Shown here piece after piece: positions 21,888 through 33,329 of a stretch of DNA of 64,000 nucleotides (position 1 is the stretch's first letter; each line of letters opens with the position of its first letter). The notes beneath the pieces were generated by a model that saw only the letters and a list, made by a program, of their open reading frames with translations, searched no databases and was not told the origin of the DNA. Source of the DNA: Cordilura impudica (taxonomy: Eukaryota > Arthropoda > Insecta > Diptera > Scathophagidae); contig OY821519.1 of assembly GCA_963682025.1 (NCBI GenBank), positions 434,001-498,000 on the forward strand. Reading direction: 5' to 3'. Both the position numbers and the translations under genes were made by a program.

Positions 21888-22859
21888 CTGTAAGCGTTCA
21901 ATAAAAAAATTCTTAACACTTTTCATTCTTACATTTGTGGTTGCTTTTTACTTGATCGACGACACGAGACATTTCAGAAATTCACACCCTAATATTAGTG
22001 TTTGTCTTTAGACTTGTTTAAACTTTTATATCACAGGCACAATCACTCTTACATCTAGTCTAAAATTAATAAAAACAAACAACTCATTCATATTTTGATG
22101 AAAATATAACAGCCATTTAATTTATCTGTGCCATTTCATATATTCGTATTGTACACTCAGAAAATGTTTGTACTGAATGTCATTCATGTAGTTTACAGTA
22201 GTCGTAATTTTTACTGTAATTATAGCTATTTTACTATGAGTAAATGTAAAAGAACTATTTGTAACAATTACACACAATTAACTGATTTTTGATAATTAGG
22301 GTCACTCATTTTATTCTATTGAATATTTTAGATCTTATCACTGTCTCATTTTTTAAGATTTGACTTTTTATGGATTATACTCGTATATAAATCGAAAACT
22401 AAAGCTGTCAGAAAATACTAATATTAGTTTTGGCAACCTCACATCCAATAAAATTGAGGCTCTCAAATAATTTTGAGTAAATATATTTTGTGTTAAAATG
22501 TCCAACTTTCAAACGCGTTTTTCTCAAGATAGTGAGCTCAAGGAAAAAAATGGAAAACGGATTCGGAATCAGCATATTAAATTTTTTTTAAAACAGTCAA
22601 GCAAATCATAAAAAGTCTTATTTTGCCGAGCTATGTATGTTATTACAAAAATAACAAACCAAAAATGCTTCATTTAAGTAACAATTATTTATTTATTTAT
22701 TATTATCTTTTTTTATAGTTACTACATTACTTACATTATAGATTTTGCATTTAAATGCAATAATTTCTAAATTTTTCTTAGGCAAGTACCATTTCCATTA
22801 AACAGGAATTTATTTCACTTGAACAACGTGCATCATTAAGGATCATACATGTATAAGAG
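21888..22859. other. Start of the 40-kb trio intron, nothing recognised
   Basis: AT-rich. A CACTCAGAAAATGTTTG word near 22154 may be one end of a MITE, since its inverse TTTTTCTGAGTG occurs near 37015-37026, but no partner end was found nearby. Confidence 0.45.
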
Positions 22860-23512
22860 GATACGCAAACTGAAAACTGAATCAATTGAATAGAAGTTTC
22901 GAGTTAACTACCAACATTGTTGCTAATATTCTCAACAAAAATATTGTTTCCAGAAATGTTTCTATTCTCAAATTTATAATTTATTGTTTAGGTTAAGTGT
23001 TCCAAAAATGTAAAAGATGTGTTCATAGCTGGGGCATTGTATACATTTCTGTAAAGAATTGTATGTGAATTGATACAATTGAAGAAAAATTTATGAAAAT
23101 TGCTCATTAAATAAAAATGCACTGATAATGCTGGTCCGATTTGAACCAGCAAATACACAATTTATATTTAAGATCTCTAATCACTCGCTTACGTATGAGT
23201 TGGGGAATGTGTTAACTACTCTACAGAAATGTAACCAATTTGTAACAATTTATTCAATAAACTAAAATTGACAAAATTGAAGAAAAAGTTTTCCGTTATT
23301 TAAGAAAATTGCAATTTAAATAATGAATTGATGGCACTGGTCTGATTTGAACCAATATATACAGAGTTTGTAAGAACGATCTCTAACCACTCCGGTACAT
23401 ACATATAAGCCAATGAATGTATAAACTATTATGAAAATATATTGGATCCTTGATAATGTTAGCAACAATGTTTTTACTTAACTCAATCAAATCAATTTTC
23501 AGTTTGCGTATC
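22860..23512. mobile_element. Inverted-repeat element carrying two tRNA-like segments
   Basis: Arms of about 70 bp: GATACGCAAACTGAAAACTG at the left and (reverse complement of the right) GATACGCAAACTGAAAATTG, both continuing to ACATTGTTGCTAA. Inside are two tandem units about 197 bp apart (near 23128-23200 and 23325-23405). Read on the minus strand each contains GAGTGATTAGAGATC or GAGTGGTTAGAGATC, resembling a tRNA A box, and GGTTCAAATCGGACCAG or GGTTCAAATCAGACCAG, resembling a B box with T-arm. They do not fold as complete tRNAs by eye. Confidence 0.6.
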
Positions 23513-23719
23513 GTTGGCACTACCTTTTTTTAGAGAGAACATTTTAAATCAATTCTCTTGAGCGGTAATAAAGGGTTTTCCCAAATTCACGCAAGATTTG
23601 AATAACCGCTATTCGTGCAGTAGTGTTGGCATCCAAAAGAAAATGACAGTTTGACAGCTGACAGTTTAGGGTTAGTAAAAATAAAATATTACACGATAGA
23701 CGAACACCTTTTCATTGCC

Positions 23720-24217
23720 TTTTAATGTTTGACGAAAAATAAATAGATCCACACGTGGTGCGGATTTGGGCTGCTGGCATCAGTAGATCACACTTGTTCG
23801 AAAATATGGCTGGTCAAGCAGTGACTGTTACTGATACTCGATATCGCAACATGATAACAAATTGTTTTCTGCCTGAATTAGATGATTGATATGAACGACA
23901 TGCGGTTTCTACAAGACGGTGAAACAATTCAATTACAGCATGACAAAATCCCTGGTCGTGTGCTCTCTCTTTTGGGTAATCAGGATTGGCACCCTAGATC
24001 GTGTGATTGGATTTCTTTTTATGGGATTTATTTGAAGTCAAAGGTCTATGCCAACAAGCTCAGGAAATCAAACAAGGAGGAAATCAACGCTGCATCAACG
24101 AAATGCACCCACCTTTATGCAAATAGTGAGTATGAGCCACCAAAACCATGGACGCCATTGAGTCGTTGTATTGTTCCATACATAACCCTATCCTATGTAC
24201 TTTATGATTCAAAATAA
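23720..24217 (+). pseudogene. Degenerate mariner-like transposase (plus strand)
   Basis: Across shifting frames it reads as the catalytic half of the same transposase type seen at 11295-12381: an AGQAVTVTDTRYRNMI segment, FLPELDD, then in frame from 23882 DMRFLQDGETIQ (the D-rich catalytic region with QDG), GRVLSLLGNQDWHPRSCDW and YLKSKVYANKLR. The SHTANE residues expected after QDG and the PLDFF motif are degraded, and stops interrupt the frame. It is a dead copy about 500 bp long without recognisable inverted repeats. Confidence 0.7.
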
Positions 24218-24226
24218 AAAAAAACT

Positions 24227-24420
24227 GAGTCCGATCACAGGGGAGATGTGTAAACATCTATTTACACATCAATTAAAATCAAACAGTAGGCGCCATCTAT
24301 ATATAGCAAGCAACTGATATGGCTGTTATACTTGATGGTTGCAGTTGTTTGCTATATATTCATGGCGCTTTCTGTTGGTTGTTGAATCAGCTAAATAAAT
24401 TTAAATCATAATCTTTGCAC
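24227..24420. repeat. Hairpin-bearing repeat end beside the satellite
   Basis: Begins at CCGATCACAGGGGAGATGTG and holds a 33-bp-arm hairpin at about 24283-24378: CAGTAGGCGCCATCTATATA on one arm, CAGAAAGCGCCATGAATATA as reverse complement of the other, with about five mismatches and a short loop. The same end sequence occurs inverted at 33739-33855. Confidence 0.65.
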
Positions 24421-24455
24421 CAATACACTTACATGAAAATTGAAAAAATGGAAAA

Positions 24456-26940
24456 TGGAAATTAAAATTAAAAATTAAAAATTAAAAATTAAAAATTAAA
24501 AATTAAAAATTAAAAATTAAAAATTAAAAATTAAAAATTTACAATTAAAAATTAAAAATTAAAAATTAAAATTAAAAATTAAAAATTAAAAATTAAAAAT
24601 TAAAAATTAAAAATTAAAAATTAAAAATTAAAAATTAAAAATTAAAAATTAAAAATTAAAAATTAAAAATTAAAAATTAAAAATTAAAAATTAAAAATTA
24701 AAAATTAAAAATTAAAAATTAAAAATTAAAAATTAAAAATTAAAAATTAAAAATTAAAAATTAAAAATTAAAAATTAAAAATTAAAAATTAAAAATTAAA
24801 AATTAAAAATTAAAAATTAAAAATTAAAAATTAAAAATTAAAAATTAAAAATTAAAAAATTAAAAATTAAAAATTAAAAATTAAAAATTAAAAATTAAAA
24901 ATTAAAAATTAAAAATTAAAAATTAAAAATTAAAAATTAAAAATTAAAAATTAAAAATTAAAAATTAAAAATTAAAAATTAAAAATTAAAAATTAAAAAT
25001 TAAAAATTAAATATTAAATATTAAAAATTAAAAATTAAAAATTAAAAATTAAAAATTAAAAATTAAAAATTAAAAATTAAAAATTAAAAATTAAAAATTA
25101 AAAATTAAAAATTAAAAATTAAAAATTAAAATTTAAAAATTAAAAATTAAAATTTAAAAATTAAAAATTAAAAATTAAATATTAAAAATTAAAAATTAAA
25201 AATTAAAAATTAAAAATTAAAAATTAAAAATTAAAAATTAAAAATTAAAAATTAAAAATTAAAAATTAAAAATTAAAAATTAAAAATTAAAAATTAAAAA
25301 TTAAAAATTAAAAATTAAAAATTAAAAATTAAAAATTAAAAATTAAAAATTAAAAATTAAAAATTAAAAATTAAAAATTAAAAATTAAAAATTAAAAATT
25401 AAAAATTAAAAATTAAAATTAAAAATTAAAAATTAAAAATTAAAAATTAAAAATTAAAAATTAAAAATTAAAAATTAAAAATTAAAAATTAAAAATTAAA
25501 AATTAAAAATTAAAAATTAAAAATTAAAAATTAAAAATTAAAAATTAAAAATTAAAAATTAAAAATTAAAAATTAAAAATTAAAAATTAAAAATTAAAAA
25601 TTAAAAATTAAAAATTAAAAATTAAAAATTAAAAATTAAAAATTAAAAATTAAAAATTAAAAATTAAAAATTAAAAATTAAAAATTAAAAATTAAAAATT
25701 AAAAATTAAAAATTAAAAATTAAAAATTAAAAATTAAAAATTAAAAATTAAAAATTAAAAATTAAAAATTAAAAATTAAAAATTAAAAATTAAAAATTAA
25801 AAATTAAAAATTAAAAATTAAAAATTAAAAATTAAAAATTAAAAATTAAAAATTAAAAATTAAAAATTAAAAATTAAAAATTAAAAATTAAAAATTAAAA
25901 ATTAAAAATTAAAAATTAAAAATTAAAAATTAAAAATTAAAATTAAAAATTAAAAATTAAAAATTAAGAATTAAAAATTAAAAATTAAAAATTAAAAATT
26001 AAAAATTAAAAATTAAAAATTAAAAATTAAAAATTAAAAATTAAAAATTAAAAATTAAAAATTAAAAATTAAAAATTAAAAATTAAAAATTAAAAATTAA
26101 AAATTAAAAATTAAAAATTAAAAATTAAAAATTAAAAATTAAAAATTAAAAATTAAAAATTAAAAATTAAAAATTAAACATTAAAAATTAAAAATTAAAA
26201 ATTAAAAATTAAAATTAAAAATTAAAAATTAAAAATTAAAAATTAAAAATTAAAAATTAAAAATTAAAAATTAAAAATTAAAAATTAAAAATTAAAAATT
26301 AAAAATTAAAAATTAAAAATTAAAAATTAAAAATTAAAAATTAAAAATTAAAAATTAAAAATTAAAAATTAAAAAATTAAAAATTAAAAAATTAAAAATT
26401 AAAAATTAAAAATTAAAAATTAAAAATTAAAAATTAAAAATTAAAAATTAAAAATTAAAAATTAAAAATTAAAAATAAAAATTAAAAATTAAAAATTAAA
26501 AATTAAAAATTAAAAATTAAAAATTAAAAATTAAAAATTAAAAATTAAAAATTAAAAATTAAAAATTAAAAATTAAAAATTAAAAATTAAAAATTAAAAA
26601 TTTAAAATTAAAAATTAAAAATTAAAAATTAAAAATTAAAAATTAAAATAAAAATTAAAAATTAAAAATTAAAAATTAAAAATTAAAATTAAAAATTAAA
26701 AATTAAAAATTAAAAATTAAAAATTAAAAATTAAAAATTAAAAATTAAAAATTAAAAATTAAAAATTAAAAATTAAAAATTAAAAATTAAAAATTAAAAA
26801 TTAAAAATTAAAAATTAAAATTAAAAATTAAAAATTAAAAATTAAAAATTAAAATTAAAAATTAAAAATTAAAAATTAAAAATTAAAAATTAAAAATTAA
26901 AATTTAAAAATTAAAAATTAAAAATTAAAAATTAAAAATT
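24456..26940. repeat. (AAAAATT)n heptanucleotide satellite, ~2.5 kb
   Basis: An almost pure head-to-tail array of the 7-mer AAAAATT, roughly 350 units. Occasional 6-mers (AAAATT), 8-mers, and single substitutions (AAATATT near 25010-25020, AAGAATT near 25967, AAACATT near 26178) are scattered, not clustered. There are no coding frames. The array sits between the hairpin repeat at 24227 and a mariner derivative at 26981. Confidence 0.97.
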
Positions 26941-26980
26941 AACTATGCGTGACTACCCCAAATAGAATAAATTTTAAATA

Positions 26981-27494
26981 CGAGGGCGGATCAATAAGTC
27001 CGTGACTATTCGAACTTCCCTCGTAGTTATATGAAATGCAACACTGCTCCCATCAAGTAACGATGAAATTATTGATCAAACAAATGTCTATTTTATGGAC
27101 CTCGAAAATTCCTATTTTTTGGAAGGGATACAAAAATTGGAGAAATGCTGGACTAAGTGTATTGAGCTAAAAGGAGATTATGTTGAAAAATAAATTTTCA
27201 TATAGAAACAATCTATTCAATTATAAATAACAATTATCACAATATTCAATGAATCTCTGATGAAGGGTGAAATGCCAGAAACCGGTCCGATTAAGAATAC
27301 AGTGTAGTTATGAATTTTTGAAATATATAATTCCTTCTTCTCTACCACGCACCATTGAAACAAAATTAAAAATTTAATATTAATTACAGAATTAATTGCA
27401 ATATGTCTAAAAAATGACGTCAAATCTAACAATTTTTTGGCAAAAAAAAACTGTGTTTCATTCTAAAAGTCACGGACTTATTGATCCGCCCTCT
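26981..27494 (+). mobile_element. Mariner deletion derivative keeping the C-terminal transposase
   Basis: Left end CGAGGGCGGATCAATAAGTC and right end (reverse complement) AGAGGGCGGATCAATAAGTC with flanking TA (26979-26980, 27495-27496). At about 27085-27192 the plus strand reads the transposase C-terminus, including SYFLEGIQKLEKCWTKC and a terminal GDYVEK followed by a stop. The N-terminal and catalytic parts are missing, the mirror image of the 6375-6878 derivative of the same family. Its 5' untranslated part (GTAGTTATATGAAATGCAAC) is nearly identical to that copy. Confidence 0.88.
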
Positions 27495-27539
27495 TATTTC
27501 AATAAAAATCTACATTTTATACGTATATTATTTTGCAAA

Positions 27540-28200
27540 ATGTTTAAGTTTTTCAGGCATACTGCCCACAAAAGCTTTTATAGTACTTTCAGCGATCTTT
27601 CTGCTGGGCACAGACCATTTCCGAGCAAAAAAAAAATGGCATTGTAGGCCATTTAATTTGTGCCCTTCATCACTCTTTTGTTATGGGGCTAAGTTCTGGC
27701 CATTCGTGTGGGTTCGTATCTACTGGTACGAAATTGACATTATTTTTTTTGTACCATTTAACAGCCGACTTACTGGCATGACATGATGCCAGATCGGGCC
27801 AAAAAAAAAACGCAGATACCTCATGCTGCTTTAGGAATGGCAATAGTCTGTTTGGGAAGCTATTCTTTATGTGTACAAATCGGTATTAATCCGTACGAAC
27901 TGCTTATTTTCCAACAACTACAAATATTCTGCCAATCTAATAACCTTTTTGGACACTTCGTTTTGGTGTGTCTTAAATTTTTCACGAATATAGGCTATCC
28001 ACTACTGGTTGGATTGCTTCCCGGGTTTTTTTTTTAAGTGCTGATATTTTTCTAATCTTGTTAGGGTTAGTATAGCCGATTTTATGCCACTTCCCGGGAT
28101 TCTCTTAATAGTAAGAGTTCATTATAACCTTTAATAACCCGTTTCAGATTTCTGTAAAAAATTCTAATAATTTTTTCAAGTACTTTTCCTTCAAAATCCA
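27540..28200 (-). pseudogene. Degenerate Tc1/mariner-superfamily transposase
   Basis: On the minus strand near 27683-27805 the sequence reads WPDLASCHASKSAVKWY, NNVNFVPVD and WPELSPI before a stop. This is the 'second catalytic Asp, then PE..PI' layout of a Tc1/mariner-type DDE transposase. Up to 28200 other frames give RNLKRVIKGYNEL-like and KKVIRLAEYL-like fragments separated by stops. The intact plus-strand frames over the same DNA are antisense artefacts. Ends were not found. Confidence 0.6.
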
Positions 28201-28389
28201 TTTTAAAGTAAATAATTATTAAATATTGATAATATATGGAAAACATATGTCTTTCATGATACTTATAATATAATATAATGTAATAATTTTAATTAAGAAA
28301 AATATCAAAAAAGTTTGCATTATACGTGGCGCACTTAGCCGAGACCACTGTGGAGAACAAGGGAACCATCAAATTTTTTCCCGGCCCGC

Positions 28390-28434
<45 letters not shown>

Positions 28435-29666
28435 AGACACCATAGTAATTGGGTCTCGTAACCCTATTCCGATTGGTTATAAACGGTATGGCATTATTAT
28501 TTAGGATGGTATAAAAAAAAACAATCGATGATCTTTGCATACATTTAAGTTTGCATTTCAGTTAATTTTTATTCTTTCCATTTCGTCTTTATTTTCCGTA
28601 ATTATCGTCATCATCATTATCTTCATCATCATCAACACCAATCACCAGGTGTATTTTAACAAGATTTATATTTTATTAAAAAAATATTTTTGCGGTTGTT
28701 ATCGTTGACGTTGTTTTATGTTGTTATTATACAAGTATTTATGTAGAAAATATACAATATTTTACCGCAATTCAATAGAATTATAAACCGCTACTTTTAT
28801 TTTATAAACATATGTATGTATGAAAAATAAATGTTTAAAATATTAAATACCAATCGTATAGAAATGATTTCACAATTTGGTGTACCTCTTAAAAATAGCT
28901 GGGGGCAAATCGTCGCATTCGATATAGAGTAAAATCAATCGAAATTTCATATTTTGGTTTATTATTTAAAGAAGACGGATAATCGTCAGACCACGCTTCA
29001 CTTTTACTATGAACTATGAACCATAACTCGTTAGCTGTGGCAGAATAAAATTACTAAGTATTTGATTTCTTAGATGTGGGATTTGATACTTAGGCGAACT
29101 TTCGTTCATTGTTATTCTTTTTAATCCCTTTATATTAACTCGTAGTGTCTACTTGGTGAAAAAACTTTGGATCGATTTTTAACCCTTTTCCCGTGATCCA
29201 ATCCAGCTGAAACTTTGCAGGCAGACTCGTGGCGACGACGAAAGAAAATTTGAAAAAAAAAATTTTTTGGCTGTAGAATTTGCAACTGTTGAGTAAGACT
29301 GAAACGATACGGTAAACTTAATTTACAAAGAAGTATAATAAAAACTTGGTTTTTATGGGTTCGTTTTTATTATTTAAAATTCAGTATGCCAGAACAAAAT
29401 ATAGTTTAAATTTCTTTACTTTTTCACTATACGTTGAATTTGTTTTAATTTTAAGGACTAGAAAAGTACCAATTGTAGCAATTGTAATAATTCCACAGTG
29501 ATACAGTGAAGATATATTTGATAAACGACCTAGTGTAGTTTATAGGACCTTGTTGAGTACATCACAAATAAGTTGTTATTTAGCCCATTTCTATTCTTTT
29601 AACGTTTTTATAAACAATAAATTTCGAGCTTTCCAGGCGAATACGTATTGTCAATCCGTTTGTAAC
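28201..29666. other. AT-rich trio intron with simple repeats
   Basis: Contains a (TA)n run at about 28394-28431, and a CATCAT-type run near 28605-28640. Nothing else recognised. Confidence 0.6.
28394..28431. repeat. (TA)n microsatellite
   Basis: About 18-19 uninterrupted TA dinucleotides. Confidence 0.95.
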
Positions 29667-30124
29667 CAGGGACCGTAATAGTTATTCGTTTTTTCATAAA
29701 AGTCAAATGATAACAGATATTTTTTGATTTTTATTTTTTTGAGCAAAGATAAAAGTTAATATTGTTGTGGTTTCTACAGTATGATTTATATAACAAAAAT
29801 AACAGTTATATTTTGATTTTTATTTTTTCAAACAAAAATAACAGTTATTTTTTATTTTGATTTTTTGAGCAAAAATAACAGTTATTTTGTGATTTTTATT
29901 TAAAAAAAAAAAAAAAAAAATAACAGTAATTTTTTTATTTTTATTTTTCAAGCAAAGATAAAAGTCAATATTGTTATGGTTTCTACAGTATGATTTATAT
30001 ACTTTAACAAAAACACGGCATAATAACTATTAAATAATTTTTTAAACAGAAATAACAATCGGTTTGGTGGTTACTTGACTCTCTCCAAAGTACTGGAATT
30101 GAAAAATCGAAATAGATCTTCTTG

Positions 30125-30307
30125 CTATTTGACCACTTGCACAAAACAGTTCTGCAGTTTGTTCAAGTTTCTGACACCAAAACCAAAATAATGTAAATAT
30201 GCATATTTTAATGATTCTGATATTGCATGTACTTTTTTTCCAACCAAATATTCACCACACACAAAGCAAAAATAACTTGAATCAGTAACACACGATCTCC
30301 CTGACAT
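30125..30307 (-). pseudogene. Cys-pair ORF fragment inside the hAT element
   Basis: A minus-strand frame of 60 residues: SGRSCVTDSSYFCFVCGEYL, then a basic stretch and YAYLHYFGFGVRNLNK. The F-C-x-V-C-G...YF(G) pattern matches the N-terminal segment of an uncharacterised arthropod/cnidarian multi-copy protein family; a second Cys pair expected later is absent because the frame diverges after NLNK. It runs opposite to the hAT C-terminal fragment at 30599-30799, so it is probably captured or nested foreign sequence. Function unknown. Confidence 0.4.
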
Positions 30308-30539
30308 GCTTAAACGCTATCTACTATTATGAAGATTTAGAATGAATGTGAGCTTCTGTCAAATTAATAATTGTGAATTGTGTAGTTTTACAGTATTTCC
30401 AGCATGCGATAAAAAAATTAACAAGACGTGATAGCGCAATTTTTTACGCCAGATTCGAATTCAGCGCACCCAGATTGGTTAAAAAAAACGTGCTTCGTTT
30501 CTGCAGCCAATTTTTTTTTTTTTAATTTGTAGACCAGTG

Positions 30540-30799
30540 TAATTAATGACAATGTTCGCAAAGCTTTTTATAAAATTGATAACTATACAGAAAAACGAAT
30601 GGATGTCGATGAGGATTTGATGGAATACTGGAACAGTACGAAATATGTATTTCCCTGGCTACGTAGTCTGGCATCTGTTGTGCATTCTGTACCTGCGACA
30701 CAAGTTAGTGTAGAGAGATCCTTTTCAGCCCTCAAACTGATTCTAGGAGAGTTGCGGTACAATTTGTCAGTGGGAAATTTGGAAGCACTTATCCCATGA
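30540..30799 (+). pseudogene. hAT transposase C-terminal dimerisation fragment
   Basis: A T-rich tract ending TTAATTTGTAG at 30533 looks like a 3' splice site. The following sequence leads into a frame from 30599: DEDLMEYWNSTKYVFPWL, then PATQVSVERSFSALKLILGE and RYNLSVGNLEALIP. The 'P.s...ERsFS' and 'R..L...NLEAL' blocks are the hATC dimer interface. About 67-85 residues remain of a transposase usually over 500 residues; no catalytic residues survive. Confidence 0.8.
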
Positions 30800-31373
30800 A
30801 AAATTTCATAATAGTAGCTCATTGATTTTTGCAGTACCAATAATGACCTACACCTGCCCACTGCATTATTTCTAAAGTGAAAATAAGGCGTTACTAATAA
30901 TGTGTTATACAGCTATTTATATTTCATGCCAGCTCCTTACATACTGCATTACTTTCCAAGTGAAAATAATGAGTTCCTAGGCAACTAGCTACCTCCAATG
31001 ACAGCCCCGTGTTAAAATAATGGGCTTATCAGGCAAACTTCAACCAGTTACTTCTTCTAAAACCCATTATTTGGTAATGTTTTTTTTTTCCTGGGATGTT
31101 AGTAAAACTAAATTCTGATGTTTAAAATATACTTTATATTAGCATTGATATTGGTTTGAAAAAATAAAAATCAAAAAATAACTGTTATTTTTGTTTGAAA
31201 AAATAAAAATCAAAAAATAACTGTTATTTTTGCTCGAAAAAATAAAACTAAAAATTTTTAAAAACCAATACATTTTATCATAGAAGTTGAATCAATTTGC
31301 CAACATTTACTTCTATATGCTTTTTTGTTTTAAAATTTCAAAATAACTGTTATTTTCGGTCCCTGTTTGTAAC

Positions 31374-33329
31374 TCATCGATCCTTATAAAAGGAGAAGTC
31401 GGTCTGGCGATGTCCGTCTGTCTGTCTGTTGAAAACATTCTTCTGTTGGCAATAAGTCGAGTGGGACGCACTACTTAATATGTGAGGAATGAATGACGTA
31501 CGGAAATGTAAAGATACTCTGATAAAATTTAAAAATTTCATATAAAAAACTAAAAAAAATAGTGAAAAATTATTACACGTAACAGAATATGTGCATAAAG
31601 ATATGTATCAGCAATGCATATTTTTGTTTGTTGATTTTTTTTTTTTTTGTAAATATGAACAAAAAAGAGTATGTATCTCTGATAAACAAACAAACGAAAT
31701 TGTAATTGCAGGTATTTACATTCATTGTATTTAATAATTGCTTTCAATTAAAAAAGAACCTAAAATACTTGAAATGTTTGTTAATTATCTTATTAATTTT
31801 AATCATCATTGTGAAAAATCTAGCCATTATAATTTGAAATTTAGTTTTTTGTCTCTTCGTGTTGACAAACTTCTAATATTGTGTTTAGAACACGGGTGGA
31901 GAGTGTCAGAGAATTTAACACTCTTTTTTGTTTTTTTCAATTAAAGCGTATATAATTGTATATTTATTTTTAAAGAGAATTCTCTTCGGAGAAAAAACGA
32001 GCTTTCATTTTCCAATTCGGATGAAAATTATAAAATTAAATAACAATAAAAAGGTCGTGCGGCCCGCAACTATGAAAAATTCATTGAGTTTTAATTTTAA
32101 ATGCATTTTTTAAATACAAAATTGAAAAAAAAAAAAGAAACTTTTCACATTTTTTCTGCTTTTATTCACTCAGTAGAATATTTGATGAGAAGTCGTTCAA
32201 AAATCTGTAATTTTAATAAAAGGTAACATATTAAAGTGCGGTCGAACTTGAACTTCAATTTAGAATATCGATCATGCAATATTCGCAATAGATAATAAGT
32301 GTAAAAGTAGCTTTTGTAGAATTCCACAATGTCTTTGTAGTAATTTTAATGAAAATATTATTTGTTTTAATTTTTTAAATAAAAGTTTAAGAAATTGGTA
32401 ATTTTCTGGAATATCTTTGAATATAAAAGAATTATACACATTTAAAATTTGAAAATTTACTAAGAAATCTCAAGAGTTAAATATTTGAATTAGAAGTTTA
32501 ACTCCTTCAGCTCTTCTATATATATATACTTTCTTAAGAGATAACGAATTTCTAAATCGATGACAATAAAACAGTGGTCGCCTTCTCAGAATATTTTCCA
32601 TAAGCTCTAAAATCCTATAACTGGTTACAAAGCATTAAACTGGAATTACTTCCCGTTCCAATTCTAACCATCATATACTAGTACACAGAAACAAATTGAA
32701 TCATCAAATTGTAAGTAATTAAAATAGTTAACATTCAACTACTATTTTTGTACGAGTATATTCGTAATATAACCAAATCACAAATTTTTATTTAAATTAA
32801 GCGTGTGAATTAATGTTTTTGTTAAAAACTCGACAATTTCATTTGATAGTACGTAAATTTTTTAAAAATGAAAAATTAGCAAAACTTTTAACAGCAACAA
32901 TTAAAAAATATTCCAGTGTGATTAGGAATAGGGAAAATGCAAAAATGATCTTAATCAGTCATGTCGGTGTCGCAGCCCGCTGCACAAATCTTTTACAGCT
33001 AGTGTTATAATTTAAAAAAAAATTTTAAAATTGTTTAACAATAAGTACAAAAATAAATAAAGTTTTAAGTGTTTTGTTTGTTGTTGTGGTTTCATTCCCA
33101 ACAATCCAAAAGTTTCTTAATTCTAAAAATCTTAACGGAGAAAATTTTGAATATTATATAGCTTGTGCACTTCACAGTATCATATTTTGAATTCGAACAG
33201 AGATATTTGTATTACAAAAGCGGGAATTTCACTTGAGTGCATTCTATTTTGATTGTTTTCTTCGCAACTATCATACTGTAATTTATAATTAGCGGTAGTC
33301 TAATTTCAATGTATGGGTACTGGTGTTTG
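31374..33329. other. Trio intron with a second GTCTG-type repeat fragment
   Basis: 31374-31480 (GTCGGTCTGGCGATGTCCGT, then (GTCT)n) is a fragment of another dispersed fly repeat into which the hAT element inserted; its other part is just left of 29659. The rest is AT-rich with nothing recognised, including short frames at 31738-32113 and 32813-33010. Confidence 0.5.

Larger units (their letters stand above)
29667..31365 (+). mobile_element. hAT-family deletion derivative with intact ends
   Basis: Ends are CAGGGACCGTAATAGTTATT and (reverse complement of the right) CAGGGACCGAAAATAACAGT. A perfect 8-bp duplication TTTGTAAC flanks it (29659-29666 and 31366-31373), diagnostic for hAT. Sub-terminal arrays of AAAAATAACAGTTATTTT-type units occupy 29700-30060 and, inverted, 31150-31350, the expected transposase-binding repeats. 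At 30599-30799 a C-terminal hAT dimerisation segment survives. The rest of the transposase is gone, so the copy is non-autonomous; the clean duplication implies a fairly recent insertion. Confidence 0.93.

Noticed and set aside
23128..23405. Two genuine tRNA genes
   Set aside because: Only A-box-like and B-box-like words are present; no complete cloverleaf or acceptor stem pairs by eye.
24456..26940. CRISPR-like or telomeric array
   Set aside because: Units are contiguous 7-mers without spacers; AAAAATT is not a telomere repeat known from flies, and the array is internal to an intron.
27414..28037. Three plus-strand frames of 77-101 residues
   Set aside because: They are antisense to a degenerate Tc1/mariner-type transposase whose motifs read on the minus strand.
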